A stretch of DNA of 64,000 nucleotides, from positions 71,016 through 135,015 of the forward strand of contig JAEZZO010000016.1 in the NCBI GenBank assembly GCA_023418475.1, given 5' to 3'. Both the position numbers and the translations under genes were made by a program. The notes under the pieces are model-generated. The model was not told where the DNA came from. It saw nothing but the letters and a program-made list of their open reading frames with translations, and did not search any database. Positions 54,404 through 63,848 of the stretch are shown one piece after another; position 1 is the first letter of the stretch; each line of letters starts with the position of its first letter. Origin of the DNA: Bacillota bacterium (GTDB lineage Bacteria; Bacillota; Clostridia; Lachnospirales; Lachnospiraceae).

Positions 54404-54443
54404 AAACCACTACAAAGTATATATGAATAATTTGTAGTGGTTT
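54404..54443 (-). terminator. Terminator between response regulator 2 and binding protein 2
   Basis: AAACCACTACAAA (54404-54416) and TTTGTAGTGGTTT (54431-54443), 13-bp perfect stem. On the minus strand it ends in GGTTTTTTATATAG, a proper intrinsic terminator just after the regulator stop. Confidence 0.78.
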
Positions 54444-54453
54444 ATATTCGTAT

Positions 54454-56091
54454 TTATATGCATTTTGATGGGTTACTCCGGCCTTCACAGCTCTGTTTTC
54501 TGAATCTTGTCGGAGTTGCCCCATACACTTCTACGAATTTATTAATAAAGTATTCCTGATTTCGATATCCTACTTCAATGGCAATTTCATATACTTTTTT
54601 ATCCGTATTCAGGATCATTTCTGCTGCTCTTCGAATTCTTACGTTGTTAAGATAATCCTTAAAAGCACAACCATAGCATTTCTTAAAAACCTGTCCCAGA
54701 TAAGCACTGTTGATATAGTATTTTTCGCCAAGGGACTTCAAGCTGATATTCTCGGAATAATTCTCTTCTATATCATTTTCTATCCGATCAATTGTTCCTC
54801 TTGCCATATTCTGTCGTAGCTGCGCTAGATAGTCCGAGTACTCCACCGCAAACCGCTGAAACTTAAGTCCATTCTCCGTGTTAATGTCTGACGTAAAAAC
54901 AGACTGTCGAATATATTGCATAATCTCCTCTTGGTCGATATCAGTATCCTGATGATAGGCAAGACCAAGCAGCCGATAAAGCAAATATTGAATATTTTTC
55001 TCAACTGTTTCCGGATCAATTTCCTTCGTCATAAAATTTCGAAACACAAAGCTTGCGTATTCCTTTATTTTAAAGCGGTCATTAATTTCAATCATATGTA
55101 TTAACTCTTCCAGTTGCTTTCTGCTATCGTTTCCTTTTACATGCTGACCCTCTGTTTTCACAATAATATGCATTTTATCGTTATTCCTTTTATAAAAATG
55201 AAACGTACGAAGCATAACCGCTTCACGGTAGGAGGCAGAAATATTATGTATACTTCCCACAAGACACCCCATGCAGGCTACCACTTCAAAACCGACACGC
55301 ACAGTTAGCTCTTTCTGTAACCAGTCAATCCATTGTCTCTGCGTCATATTCTTTGAACGTGACATATCACTGCAATAGATAATTCCTATATCATAGCATT
55401 GTGTATGCTTCATCAGGTCACAAATAATATGATCTAAGTATCCTTTTAACAATAACCCCGCATAATGATACAATCTTCTTTGCTGTTCTCTTCGGTTCTC
55501 CTCCGGTAATGCAAGAAATTTTTCGTCATTCAGCGAAATTTCACAGTTAACATAAGCCATTTCACTGGAGAGCATAATTTTCTCCTTCACATACTTAACA
55601 TTGGTGCTGTCGTACTTTCCCCATAGAATTGCCATCAGCTGCCGATCCAGATAAGCCTTTTCATAGACCTTTTTCTCTATCTCACTTCCTGTTTCCACCC
55701 TGTGTTCTTCCATTATTTTACGAAGTGCCGCAAGAAGCTCTTCCTTTTGAATCGGTTTCAGAATATAGTCACAGCAACCGTAGCGAATTGCTGTTTTCGC
55801 ATAATGAAAATCATAAAATCCACTTAAGAATACGAATTTTGCATTGCTAAGCTGATGATTTCTGACATAAGAAAGCAGTTCAATTCCATCCATTTCAGGC
55901 ATTTTAATATCTGAAAGAATTAAATCATAGTCATTCTCTTTCATCATACGAATGGCATTATTACCGTTTGACGCCTCCCCTGTTACTTCGTATCCTTCCG
56001 ACTCCCAATCGATTAAAGCCGTCAGTCCTTTTCTAATATAGGGCTCATCCTCCACTATTAGAACTTTTAACAGCGAAACCTCTCTTTGCAT
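54454..56091 (-). CDS. YesN-type AraC response regulator 2
   Basis: 545 residues. Receiver at about 8-130: acidic pair in VEDEP, phosphoacceptor Asp in LILSDIKMP (about 61-64), Lys in ILKPI. C-terminal AraC domain (about 440-535): YINSAYLGQVFKKCYG, AIEVGYRNQEYFINKF. Cotranscribed with the kinase upstream (25 bases apart). Expected to activate the LplA-B-C genes downstream. GGAGATTGTCTGA precedes the ATG. Confidence 0.92.
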   Translation of the reverse strand: MQREVSLLKVLIVEDEPYIRKGLTALIDWESEGYEVTGEASNGNNAIRMMKENDYDLILSDIKMPEMDGIELLSYVRNHQLSNAKFVFLSGFYDFHYAKTAIRYGCCDYILKPIQKEELLAALRKIMEEHRVETGSEIEKKVYEKAYLDRQLMAILWGKYDSTNVKYVKEKIMLSSEMAYVNCEISLNDEKFLALPEENRREQQRRLYHYAGLLLKGYLDHIICDLMKHTQCYDIGIIYCSDMSRSKNMTQRQWIDWLQKELTVRVGFEVVACMGCLVGSIHNISASYREAVMLRTFHFYKRNNDKMHIIVKTEGQHVKGNDSRKQLEELIHMIEINDRFKIKEYASFVFRNFMTKEIDPETVEKNIQYLLYRLLGLAYHQDTDIDQEEIMQYIRQSVFTSDINTENGLKFQRFAVEYSDYLAQLRQNMARGTIDRIENDIEENYSENISLKSLGEKYYINSAYLGQVFKKCYGCAFKDYLNNVRIRRAAEMILNTDKKVYEIAIEVGYRNQEYFINKFVEVYGATPTRFRKQSCEGRSNPSKCI

Positions 56092-56116
56092 TCAGACAAT
56101 CTCCTTTCTTATGACT

Positions 56117-57949
56117 TTAATATTTCATAATCTTTAGATTTACCAGAGGTATCTTTATGATAATGCAGGTGCCAACCTGTTTCTCACTCTCAATCATTAT
56201 ATTTGTATCAAATCCGCAATATTTTTTCAGACGAATACCCGCATTGAGCATCCCAAGGGAAGAAGTTTTCTGTAAATTTTCAATATTTGCTTCATTGATT
56301 AATTGTTCCAATTTTTTCGCCTGATCCGGCTCCATTCCTATCCCGGTATCTTCAATTTCAATATGCAGAAAAGAGTAAGCTTCGTTAACCGTAACAAAAA
56401 TAGTCCCTGCATGTCCCTCCCGGTCTAAACCATGGATACAGGAATTCTCGGCAAAGGTTACCAGTACCAGACTTGGTATGGTATAGGAATTGCATTTTGT
56501 ATCCACCTTAAATTGGTAATGAAACTTCTCGCCGTAACGATATTTTTGTAAATTCAGGTAATCCTTCATAAAGTTTATTTCTTGCTCTATTGTAATTAAA
56601 TCCGATCCCCATTCGGCACTTTTTCTCATAAGCTTTGCAAGACTTTCAATCATCTGCGAGGTTTCTTTTTCACCCTTTATCACGCTGCGCATTCGAATGC
56701 TTTCAAGAACATTAAACATAAAATGCGGATTGATCTGGCTATATAAAGCTAATAACTCTGCCTGCTGCCTGGCTAAAATCAGCTCCTGTTGCTCCAGTTT
56801 ATTTTTGTATTCGGATAAAATCAGATTTTTCATTCTAACAACCATCAAATTATAATTCTCCAGTAATTCTCCGATTTCATCTTTTCCTCTATCCTGCAAA
56901 ATAAGATCAAATTTGTCCCCTTTAATCATTTTCATATAATCTCCAAGCAGCAGTATTCTCTTGGTGATTGAATTGTTAAATAAGGCAAGCATAAATGCAG
57001 GTATTAAAGCATCTGCCAGCCAAAGTATGGCAATGAGTCCCAGTTTATTTTTAAGCATCTTTAAATAGTTCGATCTATATCCTTTTAAATAGATATCATA
57101 GTTGAAACCGTAAGACGTAAAGGACTTATGAAGCTGAATTTCATCCATTGATATCTTTGATATATCATCATAGATTGCATTAATTCCCATATCATCTTTA
57201 TCATTCGTAAATAGTATTTTATCTGCGTGACATACGTATATGATTGTTTGAAATGCTGTATTTTTAACTTCTTCATTCAGCTGGGAATAATTAAGATCAA
57301 GTTTTACTATTTTCTCAATCTTACTCATTTCTATGTAGTTTAATTTTCTGATTACAGAAATGACACGTTTTCCTTGATTATCATATCGGATTTTGTTGTA
57401 TGGATAAATTAACATACCCGTATTAGCCTTTAGAAAGCTCTGATACCATTTCTCCGATTGTACTGCATCAATTCGAAAATACCGTCCGCCATTGTTCATT
57501 GTTTTATTATCAGAATATAATGTAATATCACTTATAAAGTTTTTAGAGCTTCTGTAAAAGAGGTAATTGTCAAAGACTCTTTTGTATTGTCTTAGAAAAT
57601 CTTCATTATTATCATACTGAGTATCCAGAAAATTACAGATTGAATCACTTGCATAAATGTCTACTGTGACATATACGGCATTTTCTATGAAAGAAGAAAT
57701 ATGGTGCGCAGTAGAATCGGCTATATTATTTTGGTTAGCAATTGCCTCGTCACGGGAAGCTTTTAATGTATTTCCAATAATAAATGCATTGGTTAGCACC
57801 ACGGGTACAAGCACACAGAAAATATATAAAAATGTTGTCTTTGTTCTGATTTTACGATTATTCATACTAATCTGCAATTCATTATATTTTAGAAGAATGG
57901 TATTTAATAGATTACTTCTTAATTTATTCCTGAGCCTTTGAAATTTCAT
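56117..57949 (-). CDS. YesM-type sensor histidine kinase 2
   Basis: 610 residues. First membrane helix near 38-62, extracellular sensor to about 300, second helix about 303-325, HAMP linker, phosphoacceptor YSQINPHFMFNVLESIRM, ATPase region with FAENSCIHGLD and IEDTGIGM. Paralogue in architecture of 40673..42481 but not close in sequence. First gene of kinase-regulator, with the importer genes following. Divergent from the AraC gene at 58126, whose promoter region it shares. Confidence 0.92.
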   Translation of the reverse strand: MKFQRLRNKLRSNLLNTILLKYNELQISMNNRKIRTKTTFLYIFCVLVPVVLTNAFIIGNTLKASRDEAIANQNNIADSTAHHISSFIENAVYVTVDIYASDSICNFLDTQYDNNEDFLRQYKRVFDNYLFYRSSKNFISDITLYSDNKTMNNGGRYFRIDAVQSEKWYQSFLKANTGMLIYPYNKIRYDNQGKRVISVIRKLNYIEMSKIEKIVKLDLNYSQLNEEVKNTAFQTIIYVCHADKILFTNDKDDMGINAIYDDISKISMDEIQLHKSFTSYGFNYDIYLKGYRSNYLKMLKNKLGLIAILWLADALIPAFMLALFNNSITKRILLLGDYMKMIKGDKFDLILQDRGKDEIGELLENYNLMVVRMKNLILSEYKNKLEQQELILARQQAELLALYSQINPHFMFNVLESIRMRSVIKGEKETSQMIESLAKLMRKSAEWGSDLITIEQEINFMKDYLNLQKYRYGEKFHYQFKVDTKCNSYTIPSLVLVTFAENSCIHGLDREGHAGTIFVTVNEAYSFLHIEIEDTGIGMEPDQAKKLEQLINEANIENLQKTSSLGMLNAGIRLKKYCGFDTNIMIESEKQVGTCIIIKIPLVNLKIMKY

Positions 57950-58045
57950 AGAAGCTTCCTCTTTTCGTATTTCTTACAAATTGCAGTTTAAAAAAAACTT
58001 TCCGAATTGTAAATATATGTTATTTCTATAATAAATTGTATTAAC

Positions 58046-58074
58046 TTGAAAATCAAATTACAATAGATTATAAT
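58046..58074 (+). promoter_or_regulatory. Promoter of the AraC gene at 58126
   Basis: TTGAAA (58046-58051), 17-base spacer, TATAAT (58069-58074). On the opposite strand TTGTAA and TACAAT with 17-base spacing overlap it, a weaker candidate for the kinase gene; the two promoters would be mutually exclusive. Confidence 0.6.
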
Positions 58075-58125
58075 TACATATAATTGACATATCGTTAGAT
58101 TTCATTCATAGTGGAGGTTCTGCCG

Positions 58126-58908
58126 ATGTATATACATTATATTGCTTTGAATTGCGTCCATGATAGTGATTTTATTATGGATAGACCATATGGACGAATT
58201 GATTTCTTATTCTTGTATATAAAATCTCCTTGTACTTTTATCATTAAAAATTGTACCTATATCATCAGCTGCCCCACCGTATTGCTTCTTGGAAGCAATA
58301 TACCTCACCGATATTTTCCCACGGATAGTGAATATGTGGATGATTATCTTCATTTTGCTGTGGACGATCCACAGGAGTTTTTAAACGAATTGACCTTTCC
58401 TTTGAATCAACCGATACAAGTATCGAATTATAGTTATATTAACGAGCTTTTGAGAATGATATCTCGGGAATTCAATCTGGAAAGCAGAAATTCCAGACAA
58501 ATATTTACGCTGTTTATCAAAATTCTTATGATCAAAGTGGGAGAGGAATGGCAATTGAACAAACAAAAGCTTTTAGACAATCCTCATTATGAGGACTTGT
58601 TGGAAATCAGAAATCGTATCATAAGTACACCCAATAAAAACTGGTCTGTTGATGAACTGGCGGAACTGGCTCATCTTTCTCACGCATATTTTCAGGTTAT
58701 GTATAAAAAAACCTTTGGAGTAACCTGCATTACCGATGTGATTAATGTGAAAATTGCTCAGGCCAAGGTATTGCTCTCCTCCACCAATCTATCCGTTAAT
58801 CAAATTGCTCAGGAGCTGGGTTATAACGAAGTATATCATTTTATTCGCCAATTCAAGAAAAACTGTGGCCTCACACCCGGTGCTTTCCGCAAAAAATTTA
58901 TCGTCTAA
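58126..58908 (+). CDS. AraC-family regulator with cupin-like sensor domain
   Basis: 260 residues. N-terminal ~150 is an AraC-type sugar-binding/cupin arm; C-terminal double HTH (about 160-258: LAHLSHAYFQVMYKKTFG, IAQELGYNEVYHFIRQFKK, GLTPGAFRKK). The ATG at 58126 follows GGAGGTTCTGCCG; an earlier frame start adds five residues. It is divergent from the second two-component system and lies beside the esterase/hydrolase genes, so it may govern either; the direct target is not shown. Confidence 0.85.
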   Translation: MYIHYIALNCVHDSDFIMDRPYGRIDFLFLYIKSPCTFIIKNCTYIISCPTVLLLGSNIPHRYFPTDSEYVDDYLHFAVDDPQEFLNELTFPLNQPIQVSNYSYINELLRMISREFNLESRNSRQIFTLFIKILMIKVGEEWQLNKQKLLDNPHYEDLLEIRNRIISTPNKNWSVDELAELAHLSHAYFQVMYKKTFGVTCITDVINVKIAQAKVLLSSTNLSVNQIAQELGYNEVYHFIRQFKKNCGLTPGAFRKKFIV

Positions 58909-58985
58909 TGATCATCTGATGTTACTGAAATATCATGGGGTGCTAGCTTTTATCCTCTTTGTGTAAACTTTCTTCTGACACAAAT

Positions 58986-59016
58986 AAGCAGGATAATTTT
59001 TCAAATTACCCTGCTT
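58986..59016. terminator. Hairpin after the AraC gene
   Basis: AAGCAGGATAATTT (58986-58999) and AAATTACCCTGCTT (59003-59016), 14 bp with one mismatch and a three-base loop. It lies between the AraC gene and the convergent glycosidase gene; the T-run is weak. Confidence 0.5.
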
Positions 59017-59107
59017 GCTATGCTGTAATATTATTTCAAAATTTGCCCGACAAAAGCCTGATACAGGATAAGATGATGGATATGAGTACATCTATACTCA
59101 TCTTTTC

Positions 59108-60187
59108 TCATAATCCACTATGGATACGTTCTGTCATTTTTCTATGCCACTCAATCTCATCCCACATTCCATGAAACTGCGGACCACAGAAGTTACTAGT
59201 TGCTATTGCACTCCATTTACCAGTTTTTAATGATTCATTGACACCATATTCACAAATCTCTTTAATCCATCCCCAGTTCAATAAAGGCCAGTCTTTGTAA
59301 TCAACTAAGGACCAGCACTCTGTTGTTATAATTGGCAGGTTCACATCCGAGGACCATGCAGCCAAATTAAGTATCTCATCCTTTAATTTTGATAACCAGT
59401 AATCCGGGCATGAGTAATATAACCTTTCGGCATATTTAACGATGTTTTCATATCCTGTTGTATCAAACCGCTCATAATTATAATTAACAATTTTGTTAAA
59501 TTCAGAATCGGAACACTGTGCCATCCACAAATGAAGCTCCAGCAGATCAAAATAACTTACATCTACACCTTTCCATTTATTGTAGTGGTTGGTTAGGGAA
59601 AAGCAATACTTTAAGGTAGGAAATCTTTTTCTGACTATTTGGACAGCACTTTTCATCCAATCAATGGAATCCTTATTAATCCAGCATTCCTCCGAGCAGC
59701 TTGACCTAAAAAACGGAGCCCAGGCCTGCAATGGCCATTCATTACATAGATCAACATATAATATATTATCCAGGAGACCTTCCTCCGCAATCGTTTCCAA
59801 TGTTTTAATCCAAATCTCTGCATGCTTTTGTGCGGATGGTATGAAAAGCCGGGAATTATCCCGGTCCAGACGAAACCAGGTTGATAAGGCTACTCTAATC
59901 TTTCTGTCACTGCATTTTTTGATAAATTGGTTAAGGGAGGGCTGTACTATAACCCGGTTAAGAGCCGGACTCCCCCATTCCTGTTGATTCCAGTGAGGAA
60001 GGAGCTCCCATTCCTTATTCGGATCAATTGCTACCAGATGCGGATAAGCATCGATTCTTACCGCATCATATCCTCTGTCTTTCAGCTGATCGAGGGCATT
60101 ATCCCAGTCCTCATAACCCGCTCCCGGCCATCTTCTTTCTAACCAGGAAAATTCCCACATTGTAATAGCCAAAACATTCTCTTCCAT
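59108..60187 (-). CDS. Cellulase-like glycoside hydrolase (clan A fold), cytoplasmic
   Basis: 359 residues, no signal peptide. (beta/alpha)8 pattern; likely acid/base Glu150 in YVDLCNEWP and nucleophile Glu290 in PIITTECWS, placed as in GH5-like and cellulase-like families. Also ALSTWFRLDR and HLWMAQ in strand-end positions. It probably cleaves imported oligosaccharides or glycosides; the exact family is unassigned. AAGGGGAAATACTCT precedes the ATG. Third and last of a minus-strand set: esterase, SIAE-like esterase, this enzyme. Confidence 0.75.
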   Translation of the reverse strand: MEENVLAITMWEFSWLERRWPGAGYEDWDNALDQLKDRGYDAVRIDAYPHLVAIDPNKEWELLPHWNQQEWGSPALNRVIVQPSLNQFIKKCSDRKIRVALSTWFRLDRDNSRLFIPSAQKHAEIWIKTLETIAEEGLLDNILYVDLCNEWPLQAWAPFFRSSCSEECWINKDSIDWMKSAVQIVRKRFPTLKYCFSLTNHYNKWKGVDVSYFDLLELHLWMAQCSDSEFNKIVNYNYERFDTTGYENIVKYAERLYYSCPDYWLSKLKDEILNLAAWSSDVNLPIITTECWSLVDYKDWPLLNWGWIKEICEYGVNESLKTGKWSAIATSNFCGPQFHGMWDEIEWHRKMTERIHSGL

Positions 60188-60374
60188 AGAGTATTTCCCC
60201 TTATCATATTAAAATATGTAGTTACTAAATTATAGCATATTTAACCATATATTAACATAATAAATTAAACTGAAAACATAAAAAATAAATTAACTGATTA
60301 CTGTTCATAGCCTAGTCAAATTCCATTGCTGTGTATGCGAAAAGTACTTCCCAAGCAGAACCGCTTTCGCTTAA

Positions 60375-62282
60375 TTACAAGGAAATGAAAAATGGCGAAG
60401 CCGGCAGGCCTTCTAGATTATAGAGAACAGCTCCTTCCGGATTATCTGCCCATGCATATCTGACAGAAGCCGGATCACAAATCTCTTTCTTCCATACAAT
60501 GATACTATCTGCATCGATTTTATATTCTGCTCTGACAAATACCTGATTGCTCCCTGATATTTCAAATAGACTTGATCCGTCTTGTTCTATAAATTTTAAT
60601 CCGCTTCCCGACTCATGAAAGGATAATCTTATCGTGTGACCCTCTCTTTGGGCTGCGCACAGCACCGGGCCGGAGGTTAACTGCTCAACGTCACCGTAAG
60701 CCAGCTTCTGCGCTGCCAGCGCCAACCGTTTGCCTACTTCCTTTTTCTTGACCGGATGGACATCATATTTTTCTCCTAGGTCTATTGTAACTGCCATCGC
60801 TGTGGAAGGTACGGATAGCGCTTTACGCTGTGCTTCCCTGATCATTGGCCATTTCCCGGCAGCCGGACTATGAAGGGGCTCCTGAAAATTAGGCAATTGA
60901 ACATATATAAATGGGAAATCACACTCTTCCCACTTCTTTCGCCAATCTATAATAAGCGACTGAAATAGATGCTCATAGTCTTCGGGGTGCTGTGCATTCG
61001 TTTCTCCCTGGTACCAGATAGCCCCTTTCACCGCATAGCGGATAATCGGAGCAATCATACCGTTGTAAAGGCCGCAAGGCTGCCACATTACAAAGAAAGG
61101 CGTTGGAAGCGGATCACTTTTTACACCGATCCGGTATTGCCAGCTACCGCTTAAATCGATGGTCTCCTCCCCTATTTTCAAAAAGTAGGGCTTATCCTGA
61201 TAAAAGCCCCCGTCACCGGAGAGATTAATTACTCGAATTACAATCGTATTTTTCCCTTCCCTTAAAATCCCCTTCGGGATATGATATCTTCTTGGTATAT
61301 ATTGCATGGGTGTTTCGCCAATTTTAATGCCGTTTATATAAGTTGTATCTTCATCAATTATATTTCCAAAAACTAATCCTGCAAGACCCTCTTGCTGAAA
61401 GGACGCTATTTCAAAATCCTTACGAAACCAGACAGCACCGTTAAAGTAACCAAGACCTTCCTCTTCCCAGAAGCAAGGAAGATTAATCTCCTGCCACCCG
61501 GTGGCGTCATAATCGGGAGAAAAGAACGGTTTTCCAGGCTTCCTGGATTTTGTATTACCAATATCGCTCTCATCCACCAAGCCGTGCCACTTTTCATATT
61601 TCTCCTGATTATCCTTTAGAATAGCATCTACGAAATCACTGTTCTTCATTTTGTTTACAGCTTCCTGATAATCCGGAAACTTTGCTATAGCTTCCTCACT
61701 TAACCAGGCTTGCGCAGGGGACCCTCCCAGGCTGGCATGAATAAGACCAACTGGTATATGATACCTCTCGTACAGCTGTGCGGCAAAAAAATACCCGGCA
61801 GCTGAAAAATCCAGAATACTTACAGGACTAACCGACACCCAGCTTCCACTATCAAAATCCGTTTGCGGTTTCTCAAAATCATATTTTACAGGAACGAGGA
61901 ATTGCCGGATTAAGGTATTAGCCGATTCAGCTATCTCTTTTTCATATTTTTCTCTGACCGCATACATTTTCATTTCCATATTGGATTGTCCGGAGCAAAC
62001 CCATACATCTCCCAGAAAAATGTCTTTTATGCGAATTGTCTGGGGTAACGTAGCATCCTCTATTATCATCTCATAAGGACCGCCGGCATTTTCCGTTTGA
62101 AGCCATGCCTGCCATTCTCCCTTCCCGTCCGCTTGTGCACAGTAGTTCATATTCTGGAAAGAAACTGTAATTTTATCATTGGCAGCTGCCCAGCCCCATA
62201 TTCTAATTTGCGTATTCCTTTGTAAAATCATGCCATCACTGATCAACCGGGGAAGCTTTAGGTTTGTTTGCTTAGTCAACAT
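60375..62282 (-). CDS. Sialate O-acetylesterase-type carbohydrate esterase with inserted jelly roll
   Basis: 635 residues, no signal peptide. SGNH/SASA-type core: nucleophile Ser in VCSGQSNMEM (about 97-103), WYQGETNA (oxyanion Asn/Gly) and Asp/His in YDVHPVKKKEVG. Between the first two blocks (~230-360) lies an inserted galactose-binding-like jelly roll similar to beta-galactosidase N-termini (NGAVWFRKDFEI, NGIKIGE). Such enzymes remove acetyl groups from sialic acids or, in plant degraders, from hemicellulose sugars. The ATG at 62282 is preceded by AGGTGACTGAA. Eighteen bases after the carboxylesterase gene, so cotranscribed. Confidence 0.88.
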   Translation of the reverse strand: MLTKQTNLKLPRLISDGMILQRNTQIRIWGWAAANDKITVSFQNMNYCAQADGKGEWQAWLQTENAGGPYEMIIEDATLPQTIRIKDIFLGDVWVCSGQSNMEMKMYAVREKYEKEIAESANTLIRQFLVPVKYDFEKPQTDFDSGSWVSVSPVSILDFSAAGYFFAAQLYERYHIPVGLIHASLGGSPAQAWLSEEAIAKFPDYQEAVNKMKNSDFVDAILKDNQEKYEKWHGLVDESDIGNTKSRKPGKPFFSPDYDATGWQEINLPCFWEEEGLGYFNGAVWFRKDFEIASFQQEGLAGLVFGNIIDEDTTYINGIKIGETPMQYIPRRYHIPKGILREGKNTIVIRVINLSGDGGFYQDKPYFLKIGEETIDLSGSWQYRIGVKSDPLPTPFFVMWQPCGLYNGMIAPIIRYAVKGAIWYQGETNAQHPEDYEHLFQSLIIDWRKKWEECDFPFIYVQLPNFQEPLHSPAAGKWPMIREAQRKALSVPSTAMAVTIDLGEKYDVHPVKKKEVGKRLALAAQKLAYGDVEQLTSGPVLCAAQREGHTIRLSFHESGSGLKFIEQDGSSLFEISGSNQVFVRAEYKIDADSIIVWKKEICDPASVRYAWADNPEGAVLYNLEGLPASPFFISL

Positions 62283-62299
62283 TTCAGTCACCTGCTTTC

Positions 62300-63820
62300 T
62301 TACTTTTTCTTAAAATATTCCTTCACAAGAAATTTCATAAGATCACTTGGGCCATCTTTTATAAATTCCGGTTTATCTTTAAATACCATTGTGTAAGGAG
62401 CTTCCGGTGTATAAAAATCCCACTGCGGCAAAGCTTCTCCAATCGAATCCAGGCCGTTTGGATTGCCGGACCGAATGAAGTTAACCCAATAATCGCACAT
62501 CTGGCGTGCAAGATCATAATGTTTTCCTACAAAGGGTCTCCAGCATTTTGCAAGTGTCTCAAAGGTAAACCATAACTCCACCGAATGAAAGGTTCCTGGA
62601 TGATCCCAGCCTGGTATGTCTGCATCAAAATTATAATAATAGAGAGGTGTATTTGCACCAGTAGAGGCATTGGCCTGCGCGGCAACACGTATGGTATATT
62701 CAATGCCTTTTACGGAAGCTCGGTTTACTATTTCCTCTATGCTTGTGTTATCAACATTGCATAATTCAAGAAATTCACCTGCATTCTCACCAAACAATTC
62801 GTTTGCCATTTTCTTAAAATCTTCTATGGTCGAGGTCATCGGCCTATTATAAAATTCTGCTTCCGTATGTCCAAGCAGAATTGGTACCATAAGACGTTTA
62901 TTCTCGAGAAATAATCGAAAGGAATTATCGGTACAGAACTGGCCGTCAACAACTGTACCCCAAAAATGCCGGTATTCCTGCGCTTTCTGATTAAGATACT
63001 CTGCTTCCAGCGCTCTGGCCTGTGAAAGTGTATTAACCCCCAGAAATTTAAAGAATTTTATACCATCCTCTTCTGCCTCTGCAAGGCTTAAGGTATCTCC
63101 CGGCATGCGGTTACCCGGATAAAGGTCTGTGATGATACCACTCTGTATTACTGCCCGCTGGAAGAGACCTTCATTCTGTTGCGTGGTAAGCTGACTTAAT
63201 ACGCTTCCACCGCCTGCTGACTGTCCGCCGATCGTGATATTATTCGGATCACCGCCAAAGGAGGCAATGTTTCTCTTCACCCAGCGTGTTCCGGCCTGCT
63301 GGTCAAGATGTCCAAAGTTTGCCGGTGCTTCCGGAGCTTCTGCTGTTATCTGCGGATGGCACAAAAAGCCAAAGGCATTCAGTCTATAATTCACTGTTAC
63401 TACAACAATTCCCCTGCGGGCAATCCGTTCTCCGTCAAATTCCATCTCGGCAGTATTGCCAACCTGCAGGCCGCCTCCAAAATACCATACGTACACTGGG
63501 AGCTTCTCATCCGTACTGCAGGCCGGGGTCCAGACATTCAGATACAGGCAGTCCTCATCCATTGGGATTTCCGGGTCAACAGCCCATTCCCTGGCATAAA
63601 TATCATTTTTATCCAGTCCGGGCGTAGGCTGCATCGAGATCGGAGCAAAAGCATATGCTTTCAGAATACCCTCCCAATCCTTAGCGGGCTGCGGAGCACG
63701 CCAACGGTTTTCTCCTACTGGCGGAGCTGCAAACGGAATCCCCTTAAAACTTGTTATACGCGGATCTGCCGCAGGCAACCCCTGTACTATACCATTCTCT
63801 GTTTTTACTACTCTAATCAT
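62300..63820 (-). CDS. Type-B carboxylesterase
   Basis: 506 residues, no signal peptide. The catalytic Ser201 lies in GGQSAGGGS; a Glu/Asp near 325 and His in GTFHSVELW complete the triad. FGGGL (about 114-118) forms the oxyanion hole. Family includes para-nitrobenzyl esterases and feruloyl/acetyl-ester hydrolases. Start at ATG 63820 because AAAGGAGGAGATAAG precedes it; a longer frame reaches into the repeat element. First of three cotranscribed enzymes acting on esterified sugars. Its upstream region is the MITE-like element. Confidence 0.9.
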   Translation of the reverse strand: MIRVVKTENGIVQGLPAADPRITSFKGIPFAAPPVGENRWRAPQPAKDWEGILKAYAFAPISMQPTPGLDKNDIYAREWAVDPEIPMDEDCLYLNVWTPACSTDEKLPVYVWYFGGGLQVGNTAEMEFDGERIARRGIVVVTVNYRLNAFGFLCHPQITAEAPEAPANFGHLDQQAGTRWVKRNIASFGGDPNNITIGGQSAGGGSVLSQLTTQQNEGLFQRAVIQSGIITDLYPGNRMPGDTLSLAEAEEDGIKFFKFLGVNTLSQARALEAEYLNQKAQEYRHFWGTVVDGQFCTDNSFRLFLENKRLMVPILLGHTEAEFYNRPMTSTIEDFKKMANELFGENAGEFLELCNVDNTSIEEIVNRASVKGIEYTIRVAAQANASTGANTPLYYYNFDADIPGWDHPGTFHSVELWFTFETLAKCWRPFVGKHYDLARQMCDYWVNFIRSGNPNGLDSIGEALPQWDFYTPEAPYTMVFKDKPEFIKDGPSDLMKFLVKEYFKKK

Positions 63821-63848
63821 CTTATCTCCTCCTTTATATATAAAACAA

